NCBI RefSeq assembly: GCF_000716675.1
Contig: NZ_JNXT01000023.1
Location: forward strand, 62,001-126,000
Source of the DNA: Streptomyces alboflavus
GTDB taxonomy: Bacteria; Actinomycetota; Actinomycetes; Streptomycetales; Streptomycetaceae
DNA length: 64,000 nt
Reading direction: 5' to 3'
The notes beneath the pieces were generated by a model, which saw only the letters and a program-made list of their open reading frames with translations, was not told the origin of the DNA and made no database searches. Position numbers and translations under genes: made by a program. This document shows positions 41,616 to 49,961 of this stretch, in pieces (position 1 is the first letter of the stretch; every line of letters begins with the position of its first letter).

Positions 41616-42821
41616 GTGAGCGTCGAACCGCCCTCGTCAGGTCGCCCCACAGGACCCCCGTCCGGCCCGCTCTCGGGCCCCTCGCAGCCGGGCGCCACCC
41701 AGCACAGCGGCACCCCGGGCGCGGGTCCGCCCGGTGCGACGCCGCCGCCCGGCGGGGACCGGCCTTCGGGTCCGCCGGGCGGCCAGGGACCGGGCGGAGG
41801 CGGGGACGGGGGACCGCACGAGCCTCCCGGCGGGCGCCCGGAGCCGGAGCGCCCCTGGTGGCGGTCGGCGCCACGCGTGGCCGTGCTCGGCCTCGCCGTC
41901 GTGGCCGCCGTGGCGCTCATCGTCGTCCTCACCCGGCCCGAGGGCACCAAGGAGTCCCGCGGCGAGGTACTCCTCCAGGCCGCGGGCAAGTCGGGCCCCG
42001 ACCCCTTCACCGAGTCGACGGCCCGGGACGACGACACCCCGCCGTCCCCTACGCCCGTGGCCAGCACCTCGGCGTCGGCCAACGTGACGCGCGGCGTCGA
42101 CGGCGCCGCGCCCGGCCTCTACGGCGGGACGCGCAAGGTCGGGGCCTGCGACGTGGAGAAGCAGGTCGACGTCCTCGGGAAGGACCCGGCGAAGAACAAG
42201 GCGTTCGCCTCGGTCCTCGACATCGAGGCGGCCGCCGTCCCCGCGTACCTGCGGGCGCTCACGCCCGCGCAGCTGCGCATGGACACCCGCGTCACCAACC
42301 ACGGCTACCGCGACGGCGCCCCCACCGCCTACCAGGCGGTCCTGCAGGCGGGCACCGCCGTGCTCGTCGACGACCGGGGCGTGCCGCGGGTGCGCTGCGC
42401 CTGCGGCAACCCGCTGCTGCCGCCCGTCGCGCAGCAGGGCACCCCGAAGCGGACGGGCGACGCCTGGCCCGGCTACCGCTCGTCGAACGTCGTGTTCGTG
42501 GCACCCGCCGCCCACGTCGTCAACGTGTTCGTCATGTACGACCCGAAGAGCGGCAAGTGGTTCGAGCGCGACAAGGGCGACACGGGCGCCGGCGACAAGG
42601 AGACGCAGCCGCCGCCGGACCAGCCGTCCCCGTCGCCGTCCCTGTCCATGTCCCCGTCGTCCCCGTCGTCCCCGTCGTCCCCGTCCCCCTCGGTCTCGTC
42701 CCCCTCGCCGTCCGCCTCCCCGTCCTCGCCGTCCCCCTCGTCCGCGTCGCCCTCCGCCGAGCAGGAGCAGCCGCCCGAGTACCGGTCCCCGGAAGAGCAG
42801 CCGTCGCCCGGGGCATATTGA
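41616..42821 (+). CDS. DUF6777-type membrane-anchored protein
   Basis: 401 residues. A Pro/Gly-rich cytoplasmic N-terminus (about 1-85) leads to one membrane helix (about 88-108), then an extracytoplasmic domain (about 110-320) with GLYGGTRKVGACDVEKQV and RCACGNPLLPP carrying three cysteines. A Ser/Pro tail of simple TCCCCGTCG repeats ends the protein. The GTG at 41616 has GGGAAG upstream at a usable distance. Function unknown; adjacency to the streptophobe gene hints at a joint envelope role. Confidence 0.78.
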   Translation: MSVEPPSSGRPTGPPSGPLSGPSQPGATQHSGTPGAGPPGATPPPGGDRPSGPPGGQGPGGGGDGGPHEPPGGRPEPERPWWRSAPRVAVLGLAVVAAVALIVVLTRPEGTKESRGEVLLQAAGKSGPDPFTESTARDDDTPPSPTPVASTSASANVTRGVDGAAPGLYGGTRKVGACDVEKQVDVLGKDPAKNKAFASVLDIEAAAVPAYLRALTPAQLRMDTRVTNHGYRDGAPTAYQAVLQAGTAVLVDDRGVPRVRCACGNPLLPPVAQQGTPKRTGDAWPGYRSSNVVFVAPAAHVVNVFVMYDPKSGKWFERDKGDTGAGDKETQPPPDQPSPSPSLSMSPSSPSSPSSPSPSVSSPSPSASPSSPSPSSASPSAEQEQPPEYRSPEEQPSPGAY

Positions 42822-42962
42822 GGTCCGTGATCGAGCAGGTGCCGACAGGCGCTAGCGTGGTGGGTGCTGTCGGCGGGGCCCGTGCTGGGACGGTCCGCGA
42901 TCCGGCGGTCCTCGATCCGAGGCACGGGAGGGATGAGCGAGCATGCGGGCCGGAGCGGCGTC

Positions 42963-44126
42963 TTGAGAATTCTGCACACGTCCGACTGGCACCTGGGCCG
43001 GGCGTTCCACCGCGTGAACATGCTCGACGCCCAGGCCGAGTTCATCGGCCACCTCGTCGCCACGGCACGTGAACGCGAGGTGGACGCCGTCGTCGTGTCG
43101 GGAGACGTGTACGACAGGGCGGTGCCGCCGCTCGCCGCCGTCGAGTTGTTCGACGACGCGCTGCACCGGCTCGCCGACCTCGGCGTGCCGACCGTGATGA
43201 TCTCCGGGAACCACGACTCGGCGCGCCGCCTCGGCGTCGGCGCCGGGCTCATCGACCGCGCGGGCATCCACCTGCGGACGGACCCCGCGGGCTGCGGGCA
43301 GCCCGTGGTGCTGGCCGACACACACGGGGACGTCGCGTTCTACGGCCTGCCGTATCTCGAACCGGCGCTGGTCAAGGACGAGTTCGGGGTGCGCAGGGCG
43401 GGCCACGAGGCAGTGCTCGGCGCCGCCATGGAGCGGGTCCGCGCCGACCTCGCCGACCGGCCCATGGGCACCAGGTCCGTCGTCCTCGCCCACGCCTTCG
43501 TGACCGGCGGCGAGGCCAGCGACAGCGAGCGGGACATCACGATCGGCGGTGTGGCCGCCGTGCCCGCCGGAGTCTTCGACGGCGTCGACTATGTGGCGCT
43601 CGGCCATCTGCACGGCAGCCAGGCCATCAGCGAGCGCGTGCGCTACAGCGGCTCCCCGCTGCCGTACTCCTTCTCCGAGTCCGCCCACCGCAAGACCATG
43701 TGGCTGCTCGACCTCGGCGCGGCCGGGGAGATCGAGGCCGAGCGGATCGACTGCCCGGTGCCGCGGTCCCTCGCCCGCATCCGGGGAGACATCGAGACGC
43801 TCCTCACCGACCCGGACCTCGCCCGCCACGAGGACGCCTGGGTCGAGGTGACGCTCACCGACCCGGTGCGCCCCGACGACCCCATGGCCCGCCTCTGCCA
43901 GCGCTTCCCGCACACCCTCAGCCTCGCCTTCGACCCGGACCGCGCCCCAGAGGACCCCGACGTGTCGTACGCCCAGCGGCTCAAGGGCCGCGACGACCAG
44001 CAGATCGCGGAGGACTTCGTGACCCATGTGCGCGGCGCGGGCCCCGACGCGCGCGAGCGGGACGTGCTGCGGGACGCCTTCGACGCCGTCCGCGCCGACG
44101 ACGTGCTGCGCGAGGTGGCCCGATGA
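42963..44126 (+). CDS. sbcD: Exonuclease subunit SbcD
   Basis: 387 residues. The calcineurin-like phosphodiesterase domain is clear: ILHTSDWHLGRAFH, VVSGDVYDRAVPP, ISGNHDSARRLG, LAHAFVTGG and VALGHLHG supply the metal ligands. With SbcC it forms the Mre11-Rad50-like complex that opens DNA hairpins and trims ends. I prefer TTG at 42963 because GGAG is seven bases upstream and the protein then begins directly with (M)RILHTSDWHLG. The ATG at 42933 has its ribosome site too close. The stop overlaps the sbcC start. Confidence 0.93.
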   Translation: MRILHTSDWHLGRAFHRVNMLDAQAEFIGHLVATAREREVDAVVVSGDVYDRAVPPLAAVELFDDALHRLADLGVPTVMISGNHDSARRLGVGAGLIDRAGIHLRTDPAGCGQPVVLADTHGDVAFYGLPYLEPALVKDEFGVRRAGHEAVLGAAMERVRADLADRPMGTRSVVLAHAFVTGGEASDSERDITIGGVAAVPAGVFDGVDYVALGHLHGSQAISERVRYSGSPLPYSFSESAHRKTMWLLDLGAAGEIEAERIDCPVPRSLARIRGDIETLLTDPDLARHEDAWVEVTLTDPVRPDDPMARLCQRFPHTLSLAFDPDRAPEDPDVSYAQRLKGRDDQQIAEDFVTHVRGAGPDARERDVLRDAFDAVRADDVLREVAR

Positions 44127-47100
44127 GGCTGCACCGGCTGCGGATCACCGCCTTCGGCCCCTTCGGCACCACCCAGGACATCGACTTCGACGAGCTCTCG
44201 GCCGCCGGGCTCTTCCTGCTGCACGGCCCGACGGGCGCCGGGAAGACCTCCGTCCTGGACGCCGTGTGCTACGCCCTGTACGGCTCCGTCCCCGGACCCC
44301 GCCAGGGCGGCGGCCAGGGCGCGACGCTGCGCAGCGACCACGCGAGCCCGGACACCCGCACCGAGGTGCGCCTCGAACTGACCGTCGCGGGGCGCCGGTT
44401 GGAGATCACCCGGCAGCCGCCCTGGGAGCGCCCGAAGAAGCGCGGCACGGGCACGACGACGGACAAGGCGCAGAGCTGGCTGCGGGAGTACGGGGGTGGG
44501 GCGCGGGCCGACCGGACGTCCGGCGCGGGTGCCGGTGGCGCTTCTGGCGCCGGGGTCGAGGGTGCCGTCGCCGTGGGGGGCGCCCCGGCCGGGGGTGCCT
44601 CGGTCGAGCCGGACCCCGCCACGGGGTCGGACGCCGCGATGGAGCCGGGTCCCGCAACGGGGCCGGACGCCGCGATGGAGCCGAGTCCCGCCACGGAGGC
44701 GGGCGTGTCCGCCGGTTCCGGCGACGCGGGCGGATGGCGGGACCTCAGCCGTTCCCACCAGGAGATCGGCGAGGAGATCAGCCAGCTGCTCGGCATGAGC
44801 AAGGAGCAGTTCTGCCAGGTCGTGCTCCTGCCGCAGGGCGACTTCTCGCGCTTCCTGCGGGCGGACGCCGAGGCCCGCGGCAAGCTCCTCGGCAGGCTCT
44901 TCGACACCCGCCGGTTCGCCGCCGTCGAGGCGCGCCTCGCCGAACAGCGGCGCGCGGCGGAGGCACGGGTGCGCGAGGGCGACGCGGAACTGCTCGCGGA
45001 CGCGCACCGCATGCAGCAGGCGGCGGAGGCAGGGGGCGCGGGCGCCGAGCTGCCGCTGCCGGACGCCGCCCCCGGTGACCCGGGGCTCGCGGACGCCGTG
45101 CTCGGGTGGGCCGCCGTGGCCCGCGCGGGCGCCCGCGAGCGCCTCGACATCGCCCGCAGTGCCCTCGCCCACGCCGAGTCCGCGCACGCCGCGGCGGCCG
45201 CCGAGCTCGACGACGTACGCGAACTGGCGCGGCTGCAACGGCGGTTCGCCGACGCCACGGAGCGCGCGGCCCGGCTTGAGGAGCGCGCCGACGACCACCG
45301 CGAGCTCACCGCCCGCATGGAGCAGGCCCGCAAGGCCGAGACCGTCGCCCCGGCCCTCGCCCTGCGCGCCGAGGCCGACGAGGAGCACCACCGCGCCACG
45401 GCCGAGGAGGCGCGGGCGCGGGCGTACCTCCCCGCCACGTACGCCGACGAGGGCGCCGCGGGCCTCGCGAACGCCGCCCGCCGGGCCAGCGAGGAGCTGG
45501 GCGGCCTCGCCTCCGCCCGCCGCGCCGAGCCGCGCCTCGCCGAACTGACCGCCCAGCGCGCCGACCTGGACCAGCAGGAGCGGTCCGACGACGAACTCCT
45601 CGCCGAGGCCGGGGGCTGGCTCGCCGACTGGGACGCCCGCAGGACCCGGATGCGCGACGCCATCGAGGAAGCCCAGGACGCCGCCGCCCGTGCCGAGCAC
45701 CTCGCGGGACGGCTCCAGCCGGCGCAGGAGAAGCTCGACGCCGCCCGCAGCCGCGACCGCCTCGCCCAGGAGGCCGACGCCGCCCAGGAACGCTCCCTCG
45801 CCGCCCGCGAGCGCGCCGGGTCGGCCCGCGAGCACTGGCTCGGCCTCAAGGAGCAGCGCCTCGCGGACATCGCCGCCGAACTCGCCGCGAACCTCGAACC
45901 CGGCGCCCCCTGCGCCGTCTGCGGCGGCACCGAACACCCCGCCCCCGCGCGGAAGTCCGCGGGCCACGTCGACCGCGCCGCCGAAGAGGCCGCCCTCGCC
46001 GCCCACCAGCGCGCGGACGAGGCGCGCGGCACGGCCGAGCGGGACCTCGCCGCCGTACGGGAGTCGCTCGCCGCCGCCACCGCGGCCGCCTCCGGCACGC
46101 CGGTCACCGAACTCGCCACGGCCGTCGAGGAGTTGCGCGGCGCGCACACCGAGGCCCGGGACCGCGCTTCGCGGCTGCACGCGGCCCGCGAGGCGCTGGC
46201 CCAGGCCGAGCGCGAGCACGACCGCCGGGTCACCGCGCAGCAGGAGGCCGCCCGCCGCGTGGACTCGCGCGCTGCACTCCGGGACGCCATCGCCGCCGAA
46301 CAGACGGGCCTGGAGGAGGAGTTGGCCCGTGCGCGCGGCACCGCCGCGAGCGTCGCCCAGCGCGCCGCGCAACTGGAGCGGCAGGCCGCCCTCCTCACCG
46401 CCGCCGCCGACGCCGCGCGCGCCGCCGACGAGTCCGCCCAGCGCCTCAAGGACGCCGACGCCCGGCTCGCCGACGCCGCCTACCGCGCCGGCTTCGACAC
46501 CCCGGCCGCCGCGTCGGCGGCCCTCATCGACGACTCCGGCCACCGCGAGCTCCAGCACCGCATCGACGCCTGGCGACACGAACAGGCCGCTGTCCGCGCA
46601 CTGCTCGCCGAGCCCGACACGGCCGCCGCGGCGCAGCAACCCCCCGCGCGGCTCGCCGCCGCCGAGTCCGCCGCCGGGGCGGCCGCCGCCCGCTTGCGCA
46701 CGGTCGCGTCCGCGTGCGACGCCGCCGCCCGCCGCCGCTCCGAGCTCGAACGGCTCTCCGCACGGTCGGCCGCCGCCGCCCGGCGGCTCGCCCCGCTGCG
46801 CGAGAGCCACGACCGCGTGGCCCGCCTCGCCACGCTGGCCGCGGGCACCTCCGCCGACAACGAACGCCGGATGCGCCTGGAGTCGTACGTCCTCGCGGCC
46901 CGCCTGGAGCAGGTCGCCGCGGCGGCGACGGCCCGGCTGCACCGGATGTCGTCGGGCCGCTACACCCTCGTCCACTCCGACGACCGCACCGGCCGCGGCC
47001 GTTCGGGCCTCGGCCTGCACGTGGTCGACGCGTGGACGGGCCGGGAGCGCGACGCGAGCACCCTCTCCGGCGGCGAGACGTTCTTCGCCTCCCTCGCGCT

Positions 47101-47359
47101 CGCCCTCGGCCTCGCGGACGTCGTCACGGACGAGGCGGGCGGCGTGCGCCTGGACACCCTCTTCGTCGACGAGGGCTTCGGCTCCCTGGACGACCAGACG
47201 CTCGACGAGGTCCTCGACGTCCTGGACGCCCTGCGCGAGCGGGACCGCAGCGTGGGCATCGTCAGCCACGTCGCGGATCTGCGGCGCCGGGTGCACGCGC
47301 AGCTGGAGGTCGTGAAGGGCAGGGCGGGGTCGGTGGTGCGGCAGCGGGGCGCGGGCTGA
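44123..47359 (+). CDS. sbcC: Exonuclease subunit SbcC
   Basis: 1078 residues. N-terminal ATPase half has Walker A GPTGAGKTSVLD (Lys41). A long coiled-coil region contains the zinc hook CAVCGG (Cys597, Cys600). The C-terminal half has the ABC signature LSGGETFFASLAL and Walker B LFVDEGFGSLD. An ~80-residue Gly/Ala/Pro-rich insert at about residues 124-205, partly a 12-residue repeat, interrupts the N-terminal lobe. Together with SbcD it processes double-strand ends and palindromes. The ATG overlaps the sbcD stop. Confidence 0.93.
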   Translation: MRLHRLRITAFGPFGTTQDIDFDELSAAGLFLLHGPTGAGKTSVLDAVCYALYGSVPGPRQGGGQGATLRSDHASPDTRTEVRLELTVAGRRLEITRQPPWERPKKRGTGTTTDKAQSWLREYGGGARADRTSGAGAGGASGAGVEGAVAVGGAPAGGASVEPDPATGSDAAMEPGPATGPDAAMEPSPATEAGVSAGSGDAGGWRDLSRSHQEIGEEISQLLGMSKEQFCQVVLLPQGDFSRFLRADAEARGKLLGRLFDTRRFAAVEARLAEQRRAAEARVREGDAELLADAHRMQQAAEAGGAGAELPLPDAAPGDPGLADAVLGWAAVARAGARERLDIARSALAHAESAHAAAAAELDDVRELARLQRRFADATERAARLEERADDHRELTARMEQARKAETVAPALALRAEADEEHHRATAEEARARAYLPATYADEGAAGLANAARRASEELGGLASARRAEPRLAELTAQRADLDQQERSDDELLAEAGGWLADWDARRTRMRDAIEEAQDAAARAEHLAGRLQPAQEKLDAARSRDRLAQEADAAQERSLAARERAGSAREHWLGLKEQRLADIAAELAANLEPGAPCAVCGGTEHPAPARKSAGHVDRAAEEAALAAHQRADEARGTAERDLAAVRESLAAATAAASGTPVTELATAVEELRGAHTEARDRASRLHAAREALAQAEREHDRRVTAQQEAARRVDSRAALRDAIAAEQTGLEEELARARGTAASVAQRAAQLERQAALLTAAADAARAADESAQRLKDADARLADAAYRAGFDTPAAASAALIDDSGHRELQHRIDAWRHEQAAVRALLAEPDTAAAAQQPPARLAAAESAAGAAAARLRTVASACDAAARRRSELERLSARSAAAARRLAPLRESHDRVARLATLAAGTSADNERRMRLESYVLAARLEQVAAAATARLHRMSSGRYTLVHSDDRTGRGRSGLGLHVVDAWTGRERDASTLSGGETFFASLALALGLADVVTDEAGGVRLDTLFVDEGFGSLDDQTLDEVLDVLDALRERDRSVGIVSHVADLRRRVHAQLEVVKGRAGSVVRQRGAG
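44609..44698 (+). repeat. 36-bp in-frame repeat inside sbcC
   Basis: Two full 36-base units (44609-44644 and 44645-44680) plus half a third unit encode PxPATGxDAAME-type dodecapeptides within the low-complexity insert. Confidence 0.75.
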
Positions 47360-47395
47360 GGCGGGACGTCGGCTGACGCGGGGCCGCGTGGTGCC

Positions 47396-47842
47396 TCACT
47401 GGCCCAGGGGCCGCCTGGTCAGCGGTGAGGAGTAGACAACGCTCGTCGTCACCGAGCCGAGGGCGCCGATCTTGCCGGAGACCTCCTCCAGGTGCCGCAT
47501 CGAGCGCGCGGTGACCTTGATCACGAAGCAGTCGTCGCCGGTCACGTGGTGCGCCTCCAGGATCTCAGGCGTCGCCTCGACCAGGTCGTGGAACGGTTTG
47601 TAGTTGCCGTTCGGATAGCGGAGCCGTACGAACGCGAGCACCGGCAGGCCGAGGCGCTCCGGGTCGACCACGGCCGCGTAGCCCTGGATCACCCCGGCCT
47701 CCTCCAGGCGCCGCACGCGTTCGGTGACCGCGCTCGGGGACATGGAGACGGCGCGCGCCAGCTCGGCGTAACTGGCTCGGCCCTGCCGTTGGAGGACGTC
47801 GAGGATGCGCCAGTCGGTGGCGTCCGTGGAATAAGCGGTCAT
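47396..47842 (-). CDS. Lrp/AsnC-family regulator
   Basis: 148 residues. The N-terminal helix-turn-helix (DWRILDVLQRQGRASYAELA, MSPSAVTERVRRLEEAGVI) is joined to a RAM/AsnC ligand-binding domain (GYAAVVDPERLGLPVLAFV, THHVTGDD-like HHVTGDDCFVIKV). It probably binds an amino acid or related ligand. The gene is divergent from the rhodanese gene, and the ATGGCCA...TGGCCAT dyad between them could be its site. Confidence 0.9.
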   Translation of the reverse strand: MTAYSTDATDWRILDVLQRQGRASYAELARAVSMSPSAVTERVRRLEEAGVIQGYAAVVDPERLGLPVLAFVRLRYPNGNYKPFHDLVEATPEILEAHHVTGDDCFVIKVTARSMRHLEEVSGKIGALGSVTTSVVYSSPLTRRPLGQ

Positions 47843-47916
47843 GTCCGAGAGGAAACAGGGAAAACCCCGGCTGATCAAGAGGTGGACAGGGAATCGCCCC
47901 TTCAGGACAGACGGCC

Positions 47917-47938
47917 ATGGCCATAGATTTTTGGCCAT
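47917..47938. promoter_or_regulatory. Dyad covering the rhodanese promoter and start
   Basis: ATGGCCA (47917-47923) and TGGCCAT (47932-47938) form an inverted repeat around an AT-rich centre. TAGATT at 47924-47929 inside it is a good -10 seven bases before the ATG at 47937, so a bound regulator would block a leaderless transcript. Confidence 0.5.
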
Positions 47939-48491
47939 GAACCACACCGCTTCCGCACCTCTCACGAACGCCGCGACCAGCACGGACGCCGCGAACCCCG
48001 GCGCCACGGACGGCGCGAACCCCGGCGTCACGAACGCCGTCCTGCGCGTCCCCGCGGCCGCCCCCGCCGCAGCAGCCGCCTACTTCGGCGCGAGCCTCGC
48101 CTTCCACGCGGACGTGTCCGACGTCGCCTCCGCGCTCGCCGCCGACGGCGACCCCGGCTTCGTCGTCCTCGACTCCCGCTCCACCGCGTCCTGGGACCAG
48201 GGCCACGTCCCCGGCGCCGTCCACCTGCCCACCGCGCTCATACCGGCCCAGGCCGAGCAGATCCTGGACAAGTCGGTCCCCGTCGTCACGTACTGCTGGG
48301 GTCCCGGCTGCAACGGCGCGACCCGCGCCGCCCTGGCCCTCGCCCAGCTGGGCTTCCAGGTCAAGGAGATGCTCGGCGGCTTCGAGTACTGGGTCAGGGA
48401 GGGCTTCGCGTACGAGACCTGGGAGGGCCCCGAGCGGCGCGCCGCTGACCCGCTGACGGCTCCCGCGGACGAGGCGGACTGCGGCTGCTGA
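47937..48491 (+). CDS. Rhodanese-like sulfurtransferase
   Basis: 184 residues. A ~60-residue Ala/Asn/Thr-rich N-terminus is followed by a rhodanese domain: FVVLDSRSTASWDQGHVPGAVHLP and an active-site loop with cysteine in VVTYCWGPGCNGATRAALAL. A CGC end adds two more cysteines. The enzyme transfers sulfane sulfur in the cytoplasm; donor and acceptor are unknown. The ATG at 47937 is supported by the -10 TAGATT seven bases upstream. An Lrp-type regulator is divergently encoded. Confidence 0.85.
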   Translation: MNHTASAPLTNAATSTDAANPGATDGANPGVTNAVLRVPAAAPAAAAAYFGASLAFHADVSDVASALAADGDPGFVVLDSRSTASWDQGHVPGAVHLPTALIPAQAEQILDKSVPVVTYCWGPGCNGATRAALALAQLGFQVKEMLGGFEYWVREGFAYETWEGPERRAADPLTAPADEADCGC

Positions 48492-48519
48492 GCCGCGCGG
48501 ACGGAGGGCGGGCCCCGGC

Positions 48520-48897
48520 TCACATCGGCTGCACGAAGTCCGCCCGCCACGGGGGCGACGGGTCCGATCCCAGCTCGCTCCAGTACTCGCGGCCCGCCAC
48601 GATCCGCCCGTCCCACACCGTCCAGAAGGACGCCACGCGATGTATCCCCATGGTCTCGTGCGGCACCTCCACCTCCGAGACCACCGTGTCGCCGGCCGCG
48701 ACGGTCCGCAGCAGCCGGATCGACCAGCCTTCCGGATACTCCGCGTTCACACGCAGGTAGTTGTCCCTGCCCACGATGCGCTCGGCGCTGACCGGCCACT
48801 CGACGACGATGTCCTCGGCGAGCAGCGCCTCCACCCCCGCCCAGTCCCGTGCCTGCATGCGGTCCCACAACGCCGTGACGATCTCCGTAGGTGTCAT
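48520..48897 (-). CDS. NTF2/SnoaL-like protein
   Basis: 125 residues, a single cone-shaped NTF2-like domain: EIVTALWDRMQARDWAGVEALLAEDIVVEWP at the start and VASFWTVWDGRIVAGREYWSE towards the end. Such domains act as small hydrolases, cyclases or ligand binders. The ATG at 48897 gives the common family start MTPTEIV and has CACGAT seven bases upstream; ATG at 48906 is an alternative. It is convergent with the rhodanese gene. Confidence 0.75.
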   Translation of the reverse strand: MTPTEIVTALWDRMQARDWAGVEALLAEDIVVEWPVSAERIVGRDNYLRVNAEYPEGWSIRLLRTVAAGDTVVSEVEVPHETMGIHRVASFWTVWDGRIVAGREYWSELGSDPSPPWRADFVQPM

Positions 48898-49035
48898 GAC
48901 GGGCATCGTGGCAGCAGCCACTGACAACGGGCGCCTGCCCGGGCCCCGGACGTGTCCGCCCTGGGCGCCCTGGTCCTGGCCGTGCCCGGATTAATCGGGT
49001 GCGCCCGCCAGCCGCGAGCCCCATCATGATCTGTC

Positions 49036-49878
49036 ATGCCTCAGCTTCCCCAGCCCACCGCAGCCGAACTCCGCCGCGACCCGCTGCCGTTGCGGGGGCG
49101 CACCGCCCTCGTCACCGGCGCGAGCCGTCGCGGGGGCATCGGCTACGCCGTCGCCCGCCGCCTCGCCGCGTACGGGGCGAGCGTCTATCTGCACCACCAC
49201 GTCCCGCACGACGCCGAGATGCCCTGGGGTGCCGACCGGCCGGAGGACGTCGCCGCCTCCGTCCGCGAGGCGCGGGCCGACCCGGACGCCCTCGTTCGTC
49301 ACGGCCCGGCCGACCTCGCCGACGCCGACGCGCCCGCCGCACTCGTCGCCACGGCGGCCGAAGCCCTCGGCGGGCGCCTGGACATCCTCGTCGCCAACCA
49401 CGCCCGCAGCGGCATGGACGGCACCCTCGACGAGATCGACGCGGCCATGCTCGACGTGCACTGGGCGGTCGACACTCGCTCGGTGATCCTGCTCGTGCAG
49501 GCGTACGCGCGGTTGCGCGCCGGGCTCCCGCCGCGCACGCCCGGCGGCCGCGTCATGATGATGACGTCCGGCCAGGACAGCGCGGGCGGCATGCCGGACG
49601 AGATCGCCTACAGCCTGCAGAAGGGCGCCCTCGCCTCGGTGACCCGCTCGCTCGCCACCTCGCTGTCCGACCTCGCCGTCACGGTGAACACCGTCAACCC
49701 CGGCCCCGTGGACACGGGCTACATGTCCGGGGAGGCGTACGAGAACATCGCCGCCCTCTTCCCGGCGGGCCGCTGGGGCATGCCCGACGACCCGGCCCGC
49801 CTGCTCGCCTGGCTCGCCACGGACGAGGCCGAGTGGATCACGGGGCAGGTCATCAACTCGGAGGGCGGCATCCGCTGA
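49036..49878 (+). CDS. Short-chain dehydrogenase/reductase (SDR)
   Basis: 280 residues. The cofactor motif is present as TALVTGASRRGGIGYAVARR and the catalytic residues as MMMTSGQDS and AYSLQKGAL (YxxxK), with NPGPVDTGYM after it. The GASRRGGIG form resembles 3-oxoacyl-ACP reductase-like enzymes. The substrate is unknown. CATGAT at 49025-49030 is a possible -10 five bases before the ATG. Confidence 0.88.
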   Translation: MPQLPQPTAAELRRDPLPLRGRTALVTGASRRGGIGYAVARRLAAYGASVYLHHHVPHDAEMPWGADRPEDVAASVREARADPDALVRHGPADLADADAPAALVATAAEALGGRLDILVANHARSGMDGTLDEIDAAMLDVHWAVDTRSVILLVQAYARLRAGLPPRTPGGRVMMMTSGQDSAGGMPDEIAYSLQKGALASVTRSLATSLSDLAVTVNTVNPGPVDTGYMSGEAYENIAALFPAGRWGMPDDPARLLAWLATDEAEWITGQVINSEGGIR

Positions 49879-49884
49879 CGCAGG

Positions 49885-49903
49885 CCCCGGTCCGGGACCG
49901 GGG
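49885..49903. terminator. Short GC hairpin after the SDR gene
   Basis: CCCCGGTCC and GGACCGGGG face each other almost without a loop, seven bases after the SDR stop. The usable stem is about six base pairs. Confidence 0.4.
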
Positions 49904-49961
49904 AGACCGACGAGGCCGGGGGAGACGGGGCGGGAGCCCGAAGGCGCCCGCCCCGCCCGCC

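Noticed and set aside
43643..47296. 1217-codon open frame antisense to sbcD/sbcC
   Set aside because: It is the mirror of high G+C codon use; composition is Gly/Arg/Glu-rich with no recognisable domain, while the plus strand carries complete SbcD and SbcC motifs.
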